Under the pieces are notes generated by a model. The model did not search any database. It was not told where the DNA came from and worked only from the letters and a program-made list of their open reading frames with translations. Positions 17,264 through 25,488 of a DNA stretch of 64,000 bases are shown here, in pieces. Positions within the stretch are counted from its first letter, which is position 1. Each line of letters begins with the position of its first letter. Made by a program: the position numbers and the translations under genes. The DNA comes from a gamma proteobacterium HdN1 (GTDB taxonomy: Bacteria > Pseudomonadota > Gammaproteobacteria > Pseudomonadales > Ketobacteraceae): the NCBI GenBank assembly GCA_000198515.1, contig FP929140.1, forward strand, positions 4,252,527-4,316,526, in the 5' to 3' direction.

Positions 17264-17497
17264 ACGCTTCAGCAAGCGGCCCGTCGTTCATGGCGGATCG
17301 GTCAAACGGAAGCGGTCAGGGTGATCTTTTTAGGGTACCGCGAAACCGCTCAAATCCAGTGCCTAAAGCTGATGGCCGCAAAAATTGCCGTCAGCCAAAG
17401 CACCTCAGGGGATATGCCGGAATCGGGTTTGGATATTCTGAACCAAGAGGACGACTCCATTGAGATGGCGCTTGCCAAGCAATTGATTGGCGATTGA
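17264..17497 (+). CDS. DEAD/SNF2-like helicase, exon 2
   Basis: 77 codons continue the helicase after intron removal: TLQQAARRSWRIGQTEAVRV contains motif VI (QxxxRxxRxGQ), essential for ATP hydrolysis in superfamily 2 enzymes. The C-terminus ends ALAKQLIGD. Without splicing this part cannot be translated as helicase. The only in-frame start codons here lie inside the intron (17165, 17250), so a separate small protein is unlikely. Confidence 0.85.
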   Translation, partial: TLQQAARRSWRIGQTEAVRVIFLGYRETAQIQCLKLMAAKIAVSQSTSGDMPESGLDILNQEDDSIEMALAKQLIGD

Positions 17498-17547
17498 CGT
17501 GATTTCGCGTGCACGCTGTTACCAACTTTAACTTTTTAACCCGCACA

Positions 17548-17570
17548 GCCCCCGAAAGGGGGCTTTTCTC
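17548..17570 (+). terminator. Rho-independent terminator after the helicase
   Basis: GCCCCC-GAAA-GGGGGC followed by TTTT, about 50 nt after the helicase stop and between convergent genes. Confidence 0.75.
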
Positions 17571-17596
17571 TTTGGCGCTCTTGATGAGATTCCGCA

Positions 17597-18172
17597 CTAT
17601 TTTTTGAAAGCGATATTCCAAACTCCGTCAAAACGTTTTCTGAGCAAGGGTTCTGGGACGTGAGGTACAAAGGGTGAATATTTCTTCACAGATTCGTAAA
17701 TCTGTTCTTTATCCTTGTTCTTGATCTCCTTCAGCAACAGCACGGCATCTTGGATGTCTTTATCATGGCGTGAGGCATGAACCTTGTGCGCCAGCAACTC
17801 TTCCCAAGTAGCGGCCTTCAGAGTTAGATACGGGTGCTGGAAGATGACCACATTGGACGTGGTTTCTAGGCCGAAGAAACTCACACTGTCATTGAACCAC
17901 AGCGATTTTTCATCGGCGGCCAATCCCATTTCTTCACCGACTTGTTTGATCAGCCTGATCAGCAACTGCTTGTTAACGGGGTTCGCCGGAAAGATGGCAT
18001 CGACATCCTGAGTCATGGCACGGGAACGGAAATGCATCAAACTGATGATGCCCCCACAACAGGTCAGTTCCAGCCGCTTATTCTCTTTTTGAAGCAGCTC
18101 ACCCAAGCGATTCAGCGCCTTGGTCAACGTGTGAATACTGATCTGTTTGTCGGCACTGGAGTACTGATACAT
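17597..18172 (-). CDS. Nucleotidyltransferase-like protein (AbiEii / DUF6036 type)
   Basis: This 191-residue protein has a nucleotidyltransferase core: CCGGIISLMHFRSRAMTQDVDAIF near residues 38-62 holds the GG and the DxD-type metal-binding acid pair. The later segment LKAATWEELLAHKVHASRHDKDIQDA is typical of AbiEii/DUF6036 proteins. Family relatives include toxins of type IV toxin-antitoxin and abortive-infection systems that modify RNA or proteins with nucleotides. It lies 9 nt after an XRE regulator gene on the same strand, so the two form an operon. The reaction and target are unknown here. Confidence 0.72.
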   Translation of the reverse strand: MYQYSSADKQISIHTLTKALNRLGELLQKENKRLELTCCGGIISLMHFRSRAMTQDVDAIFPANPVNKQLLIRLIKQVGEEMGLAADEKSLWFNDSVSFFGLETTSNVVIFQHPYLTLKAATWEELLAHKVHASRHDKDIQDAVLLLKEIKNKDKEQIYESVKKYSPFVPHVPEPLLRKRFDGVWNIAFKK

Positions 18173-18181
18173 AAAATGTCC

Positions 18182-18820
18182 CTATACAAAAAACATGAAA
18201 TCCCGGGGTGCGAAAATATTACGCTTGCTGAATATGGGCGATACAAGGTCGCCTTCGTAAAACTCCCGGTACTCCTCGGGAATAACCGAAAACTCCTTTT
18301 GAACCGGTGGTACACGCGGGCACCAATCCGGCGCGCTCACTGGATGCAATTTCGGTGGCTCCGACCAGACCGTGGCCATGCGCTCCAGAAAACAGGCTTT
18401 CAGGGCGTATTTCAGGGCATCTTTTTCGTGCGGATCCGGAACTTGTGCCAAGTCCCACCCCTTGCGCCAAAAGAGTTGTACGTCATCCATAAACGCCACG
18501 GTATCCTGTTTAATCGCTGAATCGCACATGCGATCCAGAACGCCTTCGGGTGTCAGGACATCCCGTTTCGGAAGAGTACCGACCTCCAAGGAGACATTTA
18601 ATCCCAACTTAAGTGCCATATTGACTAAGGCGTCCACACGAAACTCTTTGGCCTTGCCTTTGAGCAATGCGCTTACGCGCGGTTGGGAAATGCCAAGCCG
18701 TTCGGCGGCCTCGGTTTGGGTCAAATGGTTTTGAACCAGAGTATCGCGCACGGCACGAGCCAGAGTCGCCCGGATCTTCAGATTCTCCGCGTGGATGGAC
18801 TCATCATTTACGGCCTGCAT
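18182..18820 (-). CDS. XRE-family HTH regulator with C-terminal extension, probable antitoxin/partner
   Basis: The ATG at 18820 is preceded by a strong GGAGGT. The 212-residue product has an XRE helix-turn-helix near residues 35-60 (LTQTEAAERLGISQPRVSALL) and about 130 residues of unknown C-terminal sequence rich in aromatic and acidic residues. It is encoded directly before the nucleotidyltransferase. An XRE protein in front of an AbiEii-like enzyme suggests an autoregulated TA or defence pair, but the long C-terminal part is not typical of simple antitoxins. Confidence 0.7.
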   Translation of the reverse strand: MQAVNDESIHAENLKIRATLARAVRDTLVQNHLTQTEAAERLGISQPRVSALLKGKAKEFRVDALVNMALKLGLNVSLEVGTLPKRDVLTPEGVLDRMCDSAIKQDTVAFMDDVQLFWRKGWDLAQVPDPHEKDALKYALKACFLERMATVWSEPPKLHPVSAPDWCPRVPPVQKEFSVIPEEYREFYEGDLVSPIFSKRNIFAPRDFMFFV

Positions 18821-18926
18821 TGAGATACCTCCTGCAAGTGTTCTATGCCAAGAAAGAAACGATACCACAACCGTTATAAAATATACATCTACTTTAATAC
18901 TCGTTGTAACTTCGCTTCGTAGCCGC

Positions 18927-19700
18927 TCAAATTTTCTTTGCAGGCTGTAACGCCTCCAGCTTGCCCGTCAGCTTGGCCGCCTCGGTCAGCGCCTTTTCCG
19001 CCTTCGCCTGCGCTTCTTTGGTCGCTGCCCGCTCCTGCTCCAGCAAGGCGGCTAGGTCGGCGGCGGCTTCCAGCTTGGCAGCCAGCACGGCGGCCTGCTG
19101 TTCGGCGGTGGTGCGGCCCTGCTGCGCCTCGGCCAGTGCGGCGCGTAGGCGCTCAAGCTCGGCGGCCTGCTCGCTCACGCGCTCGGCCTGTGCCTCGATT
19201 TTGAGGCGGGCGGTTGCCACCTCCACGCGGGCGGCCTCTGCCGCCTGCTGTTCGCGCTCGATGCGCTGCTGCGCGTCGGCAAGATCGGCAGCCTGCTGGG
19301 CTGCCCTGCCTGCCAGCGTGTCGCGCTCAGTGGTGAGGACGGCCACCTGCTCAGCCAGCTCGTCGCGCTCCCCTTCCAGCACCTCGCCAGCGGCCCCAAG
19401 TTCAGCGGCTTCCGCCTGCGCTTGCTGGAGTTCTTGCTCTTTCTCTGCCCGCGCCTTCGCTGCGGCCTTCTCGATCTCGGCAGCAATCGCGGTTGTCAGC
19501 GCCTGCGGCAATTCCGGGGCTGCAACGGCAGCCACCGGACGAGCTTCACGCCACTGGACAAGATGCTTGTGGATCGTGTTTGGCGACCCGGTGCCGCCCA
19601 AACGCTCCCGGATCGCATTGATGGTGGGCTGTTGCCCGTCGCCCACGAGGGCGTCAGCGGCGGTGAAAACTTGATTCCGAGTGATGCCTTGACGTGCCAT
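18927..19700 (-). CDS. kfrA: KfrA-like DNA-binding coiled-coil protein
   Basis: This 257-residue protein has an N-terminal KfrA domain (GITRNQVFTAADALVGDGQQ, then IRERLGGTGSPNTIHKHLVQW) and then almost 190 residues of Ala/Glu/Gln-rich heptads, a long coiled coil. The start ATG 19700 has AAGGAGAAGG upstream; the frame extends further but through the operator repeats. KfrA proteins of plasmids bind their own promoter and may help partitioning as filament-like or nucleoid-associated proteins. The upstream AT-rich pentamer repeats are the likely operator. Confidence 0.85.
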   Translation of the reverse strand: MARQGITRNQVFTAADALVGDGQQPTINAIRERLGGTGSPNTIHKHLVQWREARPVAAVAAPELPQALTTAIAAEIEKAAAKARAEKEQELQQAQAEAAELGAAGEVLEGERDELAEQVAVLTTERDTLAGRAAQQAADLADAQQRIEREQQAAEAARVEVATARLKIEAQAERVSEQAAELERLRAALAEAQQGRTTAEQQAAVLAAKLEAAADLAALLEQERAATKEAQAKAEKALTEAAKLTGKLEALQPAKKI

Positions 19701-19714
19701 GATCCCTTCTCCTT

Positions 19715-19800
19715 TCGTATCGTATTTCGTATTTCGTATCAATACAATACAATACAATACAATACCATACGATAATACGATACAATTCGATACGCAAACG
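19715..19800. repeat. CGTAT/AATAC repeat cluster, likely KfrA operator and promoter
   Basis: Three CGTAT units in one orientation (CGTATCGTATTTCGTATTTC region) are followed by five tandem AATAC pentamers and then ATACGATA/CGATACG elements, giving a mix of direct and inverted repeats. It sits just before the kfrA start. KfrA homologues autoregulate through such repeats. The rest of 19801-20158 shows no gene; a TTCACAC/GTGTGAA inverted pair is near 19961-20051. Confidence 0.6.
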
Positions 19801-20158
19801 ATTTTCGTAACGTACCGCTGCTCGATCTGCGCCCGCGCTGCACCAAGGTCGGCGGCTGCCCGCTCCAAGGCGGGAAGAGGAATCTGACGTTTCGGGTAGG
19901 TAAGAGGGGCTTTTCTTTATCGCGATGCGTCTCTTTATCGCTCGCTGCGCCTCTTGCAGCAATTCACACGACACCGGCCTTGCATTTCTTGCATCCTTGC
20001 CGCTGGCGACTTATGGAAGCAAACCGCATTCACGGTGTTATAGTGTGAATCCAAATGGAAACAATGACTTAGACGATCGTTCCAAGCGAATCGTGTGTCA
20101 TTAAAGTTTGGTCGTCAAAAGCACACCCTACTTAATATGGAATGGAAAGAAAGCCTCT

Positions 20159-21376
20159 ATGCTGCCAAAAAAATCAATAACGCCCAGACTAAGCTTACGA
20201 GCACTTGCATGTGGCTCGCTCGTTGCCGTTGCCACTATGACTTCTGGCTGCGGTACCCTACTTCCCAATGTGCCGGAATTCAAAGTCACCAACATGAAGG
20301 CGACGCCCGATGAGTTGTTGGCGCCCAGCTCTGACCCGATCGACCAAGGTAGCGTCAAACCGTTCACGCCAAGCTCCTTCTCACCCGTAGAGATCAGCAC
20401 CCCCACCGAAGACCAAACCTTTGGCCTGACCTTTACCGAAAAGAAAGGCCCTTGGGCACAAACCCAGAACACCTCACAACTGCTGGCCAACGGTCGGCGC
20501 GTGATCGACCCGCAGGGGCCGATTTACACATGGTCGCCGCTCTCGGACACTGGATACATCACCTATCTTGTGCAGGAAACCCGTGTAGGCAAGGTGCAGG
20601 ATGGCCTGACCCATTACGACCTAAAGCTGCTCGATGTGCGCACCGCAGGCAAAACGCCGGTTAAGATTGCGCGTTATGCCACGAATGGCGCCCGTCATCT
20701 CTGGAGTTTTGGGAAGGATGAACCGATTCAGGTGCAGCAGTTTTTTCTGACCTCGCGGGGCGTGGTAACGCTGCGGGAAGACAGTACCGTCGTGACCTAT
20801 TTTGAAGCGGGCAAAGCGCCTTTTACCTCTGCGCTACCGGTCGGCTACAAGGTGGCTGATTTTGGGGTGGACACCGACATTGCCTATGGCAAACACCTGC
20901 GCATCCTGCAACATCGCGGCCCTCACAAGTTGTTCGGTGTGCTGCCGTCCTCACAGGAAGAGCTGTATGACGTTTCGTTCTGGAACGTAGAGCGAGGCGA
21001 AAAAACCGCTACCGCAAAAGACATCGTCGTCAACGTCACCAGCGAAACTTCGTTTCGTAATTATGTCGAAGGTAAAGCACAAATGGTTAACTCACCCAGT
21101 GGGCCGTTTGCGATTACGGTCGAGGACACGTTAAAAAAGACGATCGTTCGCAACCTTGCCACCCTCCAAAAAGTCACACTCGTGGAAACCTCGGTGAAAC
21201 AGGGGCACGGCTTCAGTACAGGCTTTGAGACGCGGCGCGCGGGCGGCATGGGCGCCTACGGCAAAGTGTGGGTGAATTTCGCACCTGCAAACGGCGAACT
21301 ATCCAACAAAAAAATCATTGATTTAGAAAGCTGGATGAAAAACCCATCCCCGACGTTATTGCGCCCTGCTACGTAA
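20159..21376 (+). CDS. ICE lipoprotein, unknown
   Basis: The signal peptide ends in a lipobox (ATMTSGC, Cys at about residue 31 from ATG 20159), so the mature protein should be lipid-anchored. The remaining 370 residues are soluble, rich in beta-type segments (GPIYTWSPLSDTGYITYLVQ, TSRGVVTLREDSTVVTYFEAG), and could form a propeller or sandwich. I do not recognise the family. The start could also be ATG 20138 or GTG 20108; 20159 gives the best signal peptide. It is flanked by genes of opposite orientation and is probably transcribed alone. Confidence 0.65.
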   Translation: MLPKKSITPRLSLRALACGSLVAVATMTSGCGTLLPNVPEFKVTNMKATPDELLAPSSDPIDQGSVKPFTPSSFSPVEISTPTEDQTFGLTFTEKKGPWAQTQNTSQLLANGRRVIDPQGPIYTWSPLSDTGYITYLVQETRVGKVQDGLTHYDLKLLDVRTAGKTPVKIARYATNGARHLWSFGKDEPIQVQQFFLTSRGVVTLREDSTVVTYFEAGKAPFTSALPVGYKVADFGVDTDIAYGKHLRILQHRGPHKLFGVLPSSQEELYDVSFWNVERGEKTATAKDIVVNVTSETSFRNYVEGKAQMVNSPSGPFAITVEDTLKKTIVRNLATLQKVTLVETSVKQGHGFSTGFETRRAGGMGAYGKVWVNFAPANGELSNKKIIDLESWMKNPSPTLLRPAT

Positions 21377-21424
21377 CGAATGATGGTTGGATCCACGTGC
21401 TTGCACAAAGTTGTCCCCAGAATC

Positions 21425-21433
21425 TGTGGATAA
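21425..21433. other. DnaA-box match
   Basis: TGTGGATAA, the reverse complement of the consensus TTATCCACA, lies in the intergenic region after the lipoprotein gene. It is a single isolated match here; the stronger cluster is at 34225-34270. Confidence 0.35.
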
Positions 21434-21504
21434 CTCTGTGTGAAGCGCGGTAGAAAGTCAGTCCTCACCTTTATTTATCCCTCTCCGCCATAATTGGGTG
21501 AAAA

Positions 21505-21735
21505 ATGACCGTAAAGCAGAGTTTGAATGTTCAAAAGGCGGATGCAATGCAGACCGCAACCCATCAGACGCACCGAGCGGATACGGTTAGCTCAAAACCG
21601 CAGCCACCATACACCTGCAAATACTGTGGCGCGCCGAGCTGGCTGGAACCCTGCGACCAAACCCCACCGCCGGATTATTGCCACGAAAGCGACCACGGTG
21701 AGGAAGAATACGACTGGGATGGACGAAACGCTTAG
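21505..21735 (+). CDS. Small Cys-rich (Zn-ribbon-like) protein
   Basis: A 76-residue protein. Residues 35-70 contain CKYCGAPSWLEPC and a later YCHESDHGEEEYDWDG, a set of Cys/His that could bind one zinc, followed by a very acidic tail. The N-terminal 30 residues are low-complexity Thr/Gln-rich. Its function is unknown. Confidence 0.5.
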   Translation: MTVKQSLNVQKADAMQTATHQTHRADTVSSKPQPPYTCKYCGAPSWLEPCDQTPPPDYCHESDHGEEEYDWDGRNA

Positions 21736-21770
21736 GCAAGGCGCGAGAGGCTCGCGCCAACGGCTTAGGT

Positions 21771-22166
21771 TTACCTTAGTTCTTTGAGCAGCTCAGGGTG
21801 GCGATCCAGCAACTTGAGTAGCTTAATTAACGAAAGTGGCGGCTCGCTTACTCCATTCTCATAGCGAGAAAATGCGTTAATTCCCCCACCAAAAATTTTG
21901 GCCGCCTCGCTCTGGGCAAGGTTAAGCTTTTTACGCATCGACAAAATAAAGGCAGGATCACTATTGGACGTATTGATCTGCCGGTTAAATGCTTTTACCT
22001 CGCGCATGACTCGCTCATTTTCAGCCGCATCGGTGATGGATTCTCCACACCTGGCGCAAAAATCGCCTGTAACCGCCAAAATTACGGTGTCGTGGCCTTT
22101 GTAGCTGTATGGCAGGTCGCGAGTATCTTGGATGAACTTGGCGCCACCACAGGCAGGGCATTTCAT
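21771..22166 (-). CDS. mqsA: MqsA/YgiT-type antitoxin-like regulator without visible toxin
   Basis: A 131-residue protein with the MqsA layout: an N-terminal zinc domain MKCPACGGAKF...CARCGES and a C-terminal XRE HTH (LNLAQSEAAKIFGGGINAFSRYENGVSEPP). In E. coli the mqsR toxin precedes mqsA, but the sequence upstream (22167-22328) has no mqsR-like ORF. It may therefore be an orphan antitoxin or a transcription factor of this fold. Confidence 0.82.
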   Translation of the reverse strand: MKCPACGGAKFIQDTRDLPYSYKGHDTVILAVTGDFCARCGESITDAAENERVMREVKAFNRQINTSNSDPAFILSMRKKLNLAQSEAAKIFGGGINAFSRYENGVSEPPLSLIKLLKLLDRHPELLKELR

Positions 22167-22261
22167 GGGCTAGCTCCTTAGTATCAACGGCTTGCGGTTC
22201 GTCTTTTTACGCGAACACTAACTTTATTGGTGAGTTTTTGCAAATTGTGTGGGCGCTATTT

Positions 22262-22296
22262 TACAAAAAAAAACGCCACCTTCCGGCAGCGTTTTC
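22262..22296 (-). terminator. Rho-independent terminator for the 22329-22898 gene
   Basis: On the minus strand AAAACGCTGCC-GGAA-GGTGGCGTTTT is followed by a long T run, 33 nt after the stop of the gene. Confidence 0.75.
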
Positions 22297-22328
22297 TGTA
22301 GCAATCACCTGAAACCTGAAAGCTCAGG

Positions 22329-22898
22329 TCAAGGCGTCAAGGTAAGGGTGCGTGTTGTAATCAGCGCACTGATGCAGGCTTCCACATGGTCATCCCCAAG
22401 CTTTACGCCCAGCGCTCCCATGTTATACCCCTCAACATGCACGATCCATCCAAGCCCCGAAAATGCCTCAATCACGGGCTCGCGCCAGTGATCGAGCAGC
22501 GGTACATGACACGTCTCCATGATGAGCGGCCAAATATCCGGTTTCGCCTGTTGGCCGATCCGGTAAATGGCCCAAGCCTCACGGCTCACCCGATCCGGCT
22601 TATGTAGCAGTGTCGAAAACACAAAAAGCTGAATCAGATCCCCGAACACGCTCCGGCTTGCCCGTCCTTGCACTTTGTCCAGCTGCTTCACATCAGGAAC
22701 GATCACGCGGTACGCGACGTCCTGATCTTTAGCAACAAACGCCCGTATCCCATCAGGATGGTCGGGCAGCGTGAGGCGCGCCAATAGTTCTGAGATTTGT
22801 GTATCCCGTCCCCACACCGACATAAACAGCAAATTACCGTCGGTATCGGTGAGCAGCCCATCGCAGTAGACATCGTTGTGACAATCTAAAATAAGCAC
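22329..22898 (-). CDS. Hypothetical ICE protein, 189 residues
   Basis: A soluble protein starting MLILDCHNDVYCDGLLTDTD with AGGAGGT upstream. There is no signal peptide or membrane helix. It has a basic middle region (DKVQGRASRSVFGDLIQLFVF) and a C-terminus GALGVKLGDDHVEACISALI. I do not recognise the family. It follows the DUF6094 gene by 10 nt, so it is in that operon, and is followed by a terminator. Confidence 0.65.
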   Translation of the reverse strand: MLILDCHNDVYCDGLLTDTDGNLLFMSVWGRDTQISELLARLTLPDHPDGIRAFVAKDQDVAYRVIVPDVKQLDKVQGRASRSVFGDLIQLFVFSTLLHKPDRVSREAWAIYRIGQQAKPDIWPLIMETCHVPLLDHWREPVIEAFSGLGWIVHVEGYNMGALGVKLGDDHVEACISALITTRTLTLTP

Positions 22899-22908
22899 GG
22901 TACACCTC

Positions 22909-24078
22909 CTACTGGATATGGATTACACGGCCAAAGTTTGGGCTCTCTGGCGTGAAATCCAGCGCTCGAATCATCGGAACAAAGCGATCCGTTGCAATGC
23001 GCGTGATCGAAAGATCGCCTGTGGATTCGTTAATCTCGGTTTCTTGCCGCATGCTTTTGGTTTTAAAGGTATCCCCCTTCACCAGCAGCACTTGGCCTGA
23101 TTCGCTGCGAACGATCCCAGAGACTTGCCCCGCAGCCAACATCAACGCCAGATGCCAATCGGACAGCTTGCGTAACGGCTGACGGCGCGTTTCCGTTTGG
23201 GTTCGAAACAGCAAGGGAAACCGTGACCACAACACAGGGGATTGTTCAATCTCCTGTTCCAGTTGACGTACATCGACGCGCACCGAATAAAACCGCACAT
23301 CCTCTTGCCCCTTGTGACTGTGACAGGCAGGCACGACATACGGCGCTCTGTTCCAGACTTCCGGAAGCTGGCAGTGCATTGAAAAGCCTTCCGTCCAGAC
23401 GCCAGAATCGGTGTCGAAATACAGGTTGTTTTGCGCCTGCGTGAGTTTTTGGACAACGGCTTTTTCAGGTTCAGAGGCTCGCGCCCGCTTCACCCCAAAA
23501 ATCACGGCTTGCCGAAACTGTTGTTCAGGCGCCGCATACACAGAAACCTCGCCAAAATGACGGGAAACTAGGCTAGCCAGCTCCGCATCGAGCACGTTAT
23601 ACGGCACGATCAAGACCAGCACGCCGCCCGCCTGTAACATCGGAAACGCTCGCCGACAAAACTCCTTCTCCAACCGCTTGCGTCCGCCTTTTTCCTTGCC
23701 GCCCGTGTAGGCATGCTCGAAATCGCTCAGCAAATCGCCATACGGCGGGTTTAGCCAGAGCAAACCAAAAGCGCGTAACTCCACCATGCAGTCGTTTAAG
23801 TCTGCGTGAATGCAGCGTGTGAGCAAACGCTTTGCGTGCCATGCACGCTCCTCGTTGTACTCCACCCCAAAGGAGCTTACTTGAGCGCCTTGCGCAAGCA
23901 GGTGCTGGTGCACCTCGGCCAGCGCTACACCCTCGCCACAACACGGATCAAGCACCCGCACGGGGCGATCCGATTGTGGTGCAAGTGCGCTCAGAATTCG
24001 GCTTAACGTGTCTTCATCCGTTGGAAAATAACCGTTCTTAATAAAATTTCTTGCGAGTCTTGGAAACATAAGGGCCAT
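22909..24078 (-). CDS. DUF6094-type N6-adenine DNA methyltransferase-like protein
   Basis: A 389-residue class I methyltransferase. The AdoMet motif VRVLDPCCGEG is near residue 42 and the catalytic NPPYGD near residue 108, the DPPY-type motif of N6-adenine methyltransferases. A basic insert (GGKEKGGRKRLEKEF) follows. The C-terminal half is probably target recognition. The start ATG 24078 is chosen because GGAG of the leader precedes it; the frame runs back to 24228. No cognate restriction enzyme is nearby, so it is likely an orphan ICE methyltransferase protecting from host restriction. Confidence 0.78.
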   Translation of the reverse strand: MALMFPRLARNFIKNGYFPTDEDTLSRILSALAPQSDRPVRVLDPCCGEGVALAEVHQHLLAQGAQVSSFGVEYNEERAWHAKRLLTRCIHADLNDCMVELRAFGLLWLNPPYGDLLSDFEHAYTGGKEKGGRKRLEKEFCRRAFPMLQAGGVLVLIVPYNVLDAELASLVSRHFGEVSVYAAPEQQFRQAVIFGVKRARASEPEKAVVQKLTQAQNNLYFDTDSGVWTEGFSMHCQLPEVWNRAPYVVPACHSHKGQEDVRFYSVRVDVRQLEQEIEQSPVLWSRFPLLFRTQTETRRQPLRKLSDWHLALMLAAGQVSGIVRSESGQVLLVKGDTFKTKSMRQETEINESTGDLSITRIATDRFVPMIRALDFTPESPNFGRVIHIQ

Positions 24079-24160
24079 AACGTGCTCCGTGAAATAAAAG
24101 GCAAATAAAAAGCCCAAACGGAGCACCGCCCAAACGGGTGTGCTCTGTTTGGGCGATGGG
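24079..24160 (-). promoter_or_regulatory. Short switch leader of the methyltransferase gene
   Basis: On the minus strand the hairpin GCCCAAAC/GTTTGGGC has a loop containing GAGCAC. GTGCTCCG follows and is the exact complement of CGGAGCAC, which carries the SD, 6 nt before ATG 24078. It thus has the same three-part logic as the other leaders with entirely different sequence. Confidence 0.68.
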
Positions 24161-24173
24161 TGAAAAAATTGCG

Positions 24174-24860
24174 TTATAAAATACAGACTTCTGCAACAGC
24201 CAATTGCGGCATCCCTTCGCGCTCCCAAGTCTGGGAGGATGCGCGGAACTTGTAGCCTTGCTGTTTCAGATACATACAGCGCTTGCGATGGTTTTCACCA
24301 TCGGATCGCACCGTGGTTGGATCCAAGCGCACCCGATTTTCCAATGGCCAGAGCTCACCAAACAGCTCTGCAACCGGGTCGGTTGCGGGTGGTTTGGGTG
24401 GCGCGATCACGGGTACCGTACAGGGCGCTTTCATCTCAGTGTCTACAACCGGCGCTTTGGGCGTGGCTGCTTTCTCTGGGACGGCTTTCTGTAGGATAGG
24501 GGCCGCAGGCTTTTCCGGCGCGGGTGGCAAAATAGCAACCGCCTGTGCCGAGTGCGACTCCAAAGGGTCGATTTCCGTCAGGGCGATGCTGCTATCCAGC
24601 ATTCCGGGCTCATCCGCACTGAAGAGATAATCCGTCACCTTGGCTCGAATTTCCACGATGAACGCGCCGGTGCGCGTCATGTAGCCGATCGGAAAAATCC
24701 GCTCGACGTTAAATCGCCCCGGATATTTTCCGGAATCGAACTGATCGAGGTGCGGATCCTTGATGTTAAGAATGCCGAACTCGCACTCAATTTTCCCAAC
24801 AGAAAAGCTCCCGTGGGTGCCGTTGATGCGTTGAACAAGCAAAGTACCGTTAATCAGCAT
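24174..24860 (-). CDS. DUF3275 family ICE protein
   Basis: A 228-residue protein. Residues 1-95 form the conserved DUF3275 domain (LVQRINGTHGSFSVGKIECEFGILNIKDP, then YPGRFNVERIFPIGYM and AFIVEIRAKVTDYL), probably a beta-rich fold. A Pro/Ala-rich linker follows (residues 110-165), then a charged C-terminal part ending KFRASSQTWEREGMPQL. The family is restricted to ICEs and of unknown function. It lies between radC and the methyltransferase and has its own switch leader. Confidence 0.78.
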   Translation of the reverse strand: MLINGTLLVQRINGTHGSFSVGKIECEFGILNIKDPHLDQFDSGKYPGRFNVERIFPIGYMTRTGAFIVEIRAKVTDYLFSADEPGMLDSSIALTEIDPLESHSAQAVAILPPAPEKPAAPILQKAVPEKAATPKAPVVDTEMKAPCTVPVIAPPKPPATDPVAELFGELWPLENRVRLDPTTVRSDGENHRKRCMYLKQQGYKFRASSQTWEREGMPQLAVAEVCIL

Positions 24861-24935
24861 TGTGGTTTCTCCATGAAAAAAAGTGGAGACGACACAATGC
24901 CCCGATGGGAAATGTGTTATCTCCCATGTGGGTAA
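24861..24935 (-). promoter_or_regulatory. Short switch leader of the DUF3275 gene
   Basis: On the minus strand an ATGGGA/TCCCAT hairpin encloses GGAGATAACACA. TTGTGTCGTCTCC follows and pairs with GGAGAAACCACAA (5 + 5 bp around a 3-nt internal mismatch), directly before the ATG. The hairpin copy GGAGATAACACA closely matches the SD strand GGAGAAACCACA. Confidence 0.68.
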
Positions 24936-24972
24936 AGATTGAGTGTGGGTAAAGATTAAAATTAAAAAAGCA

Positions 24973-25488
24973 CTACATCATGCCAAGACCGGCCATTGAG
25001 GCGACCGTTTCACCGACAACGAGATGATCCAGCACGCGCACATCGACGTACTTGAGCACCGTAATTAGGTGATTTGTGATCGCCTTGTCAGATGCGCTGG
25101 GTTCAGCTCTCCCCGAGGGATGGTTGTGGCAAAAAATCACTGCAACTGCGTTAATCTCTAACGCCTTTTGCATGATGGGACGCGCGTGAACATGGGAGGA
25201 GTCTACCGTCCCATGAAAATGCTTGACCATCTCAATCACGCAATGGCCCGCATCGAGATAGATCACGCCAAACACCTCATTGGGCTCAAGCCCCAGCCAC
25301 GTTTTTGCTAAGCGTGTTGCGGCTGAAGGTGATTCAATTAAGGTCGGCTGTTGCTTAAAACGCCGCGTAAGCAGCAGGCAGGCTACATCCACGAGCACCG
25401 ATTCTTGATGCTCACTCAGCGAATCTAGGTCAAGCACATCATTTGCCGCCGCCCAGATCAGCTCTTGGTTCATGGTGAGTGCGTTCAT
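24973..25488 (-). CDS. radC: RadC-family JAB domain protein
   Basis: A 171-residue protein with the RadC/MPN+ metalloprotease-like fold: DAGHCVIEMVKHFHGTVDSS, the HVHARPIMQKAL segment and the HNHPSGRAEPSASD metal-binding motif (HxH-x-S-D). The ATG at 25488 overlaps the stop of a 14-codon leader ORF (ATGA); the alternative GTG at 25500 would give four extra residues. ICE-borne RadC proteins lack the N-terminal HhH domain, as here. The role is unknown; links to DNA repair or anti-defence have been suggested for mobile-element RadC. Confidence 0.88.
   Translation of the reverse strand: MNALTMNQELIWAAANDVLDLDSLSEHQESVLVDVACLLLTRRFKQQPTLIESPSAATRLAKTWLGLEPNEVFGVIYLDAGHCVIEMVKHFHGTVDSSHVHARPIMQKALEINAVAVIFCHNHPSGRAEPSASDKAITNHLITVLKYVDVRVLDHLVVGETVASMAGLGMM

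Noticed and set aside
14852-17497. Helicase pseudogene through frameshift or truncation
   Set aside because: Exact removal of the group II intron restores the frame and motif VI, so it is an interrupted, not broken, gene.
22167-22328. mqsR toxin gene upstream of the MqsA-like gene
   Set aside because: No ORF of adequate length or MqsR-like pattern on either strand.
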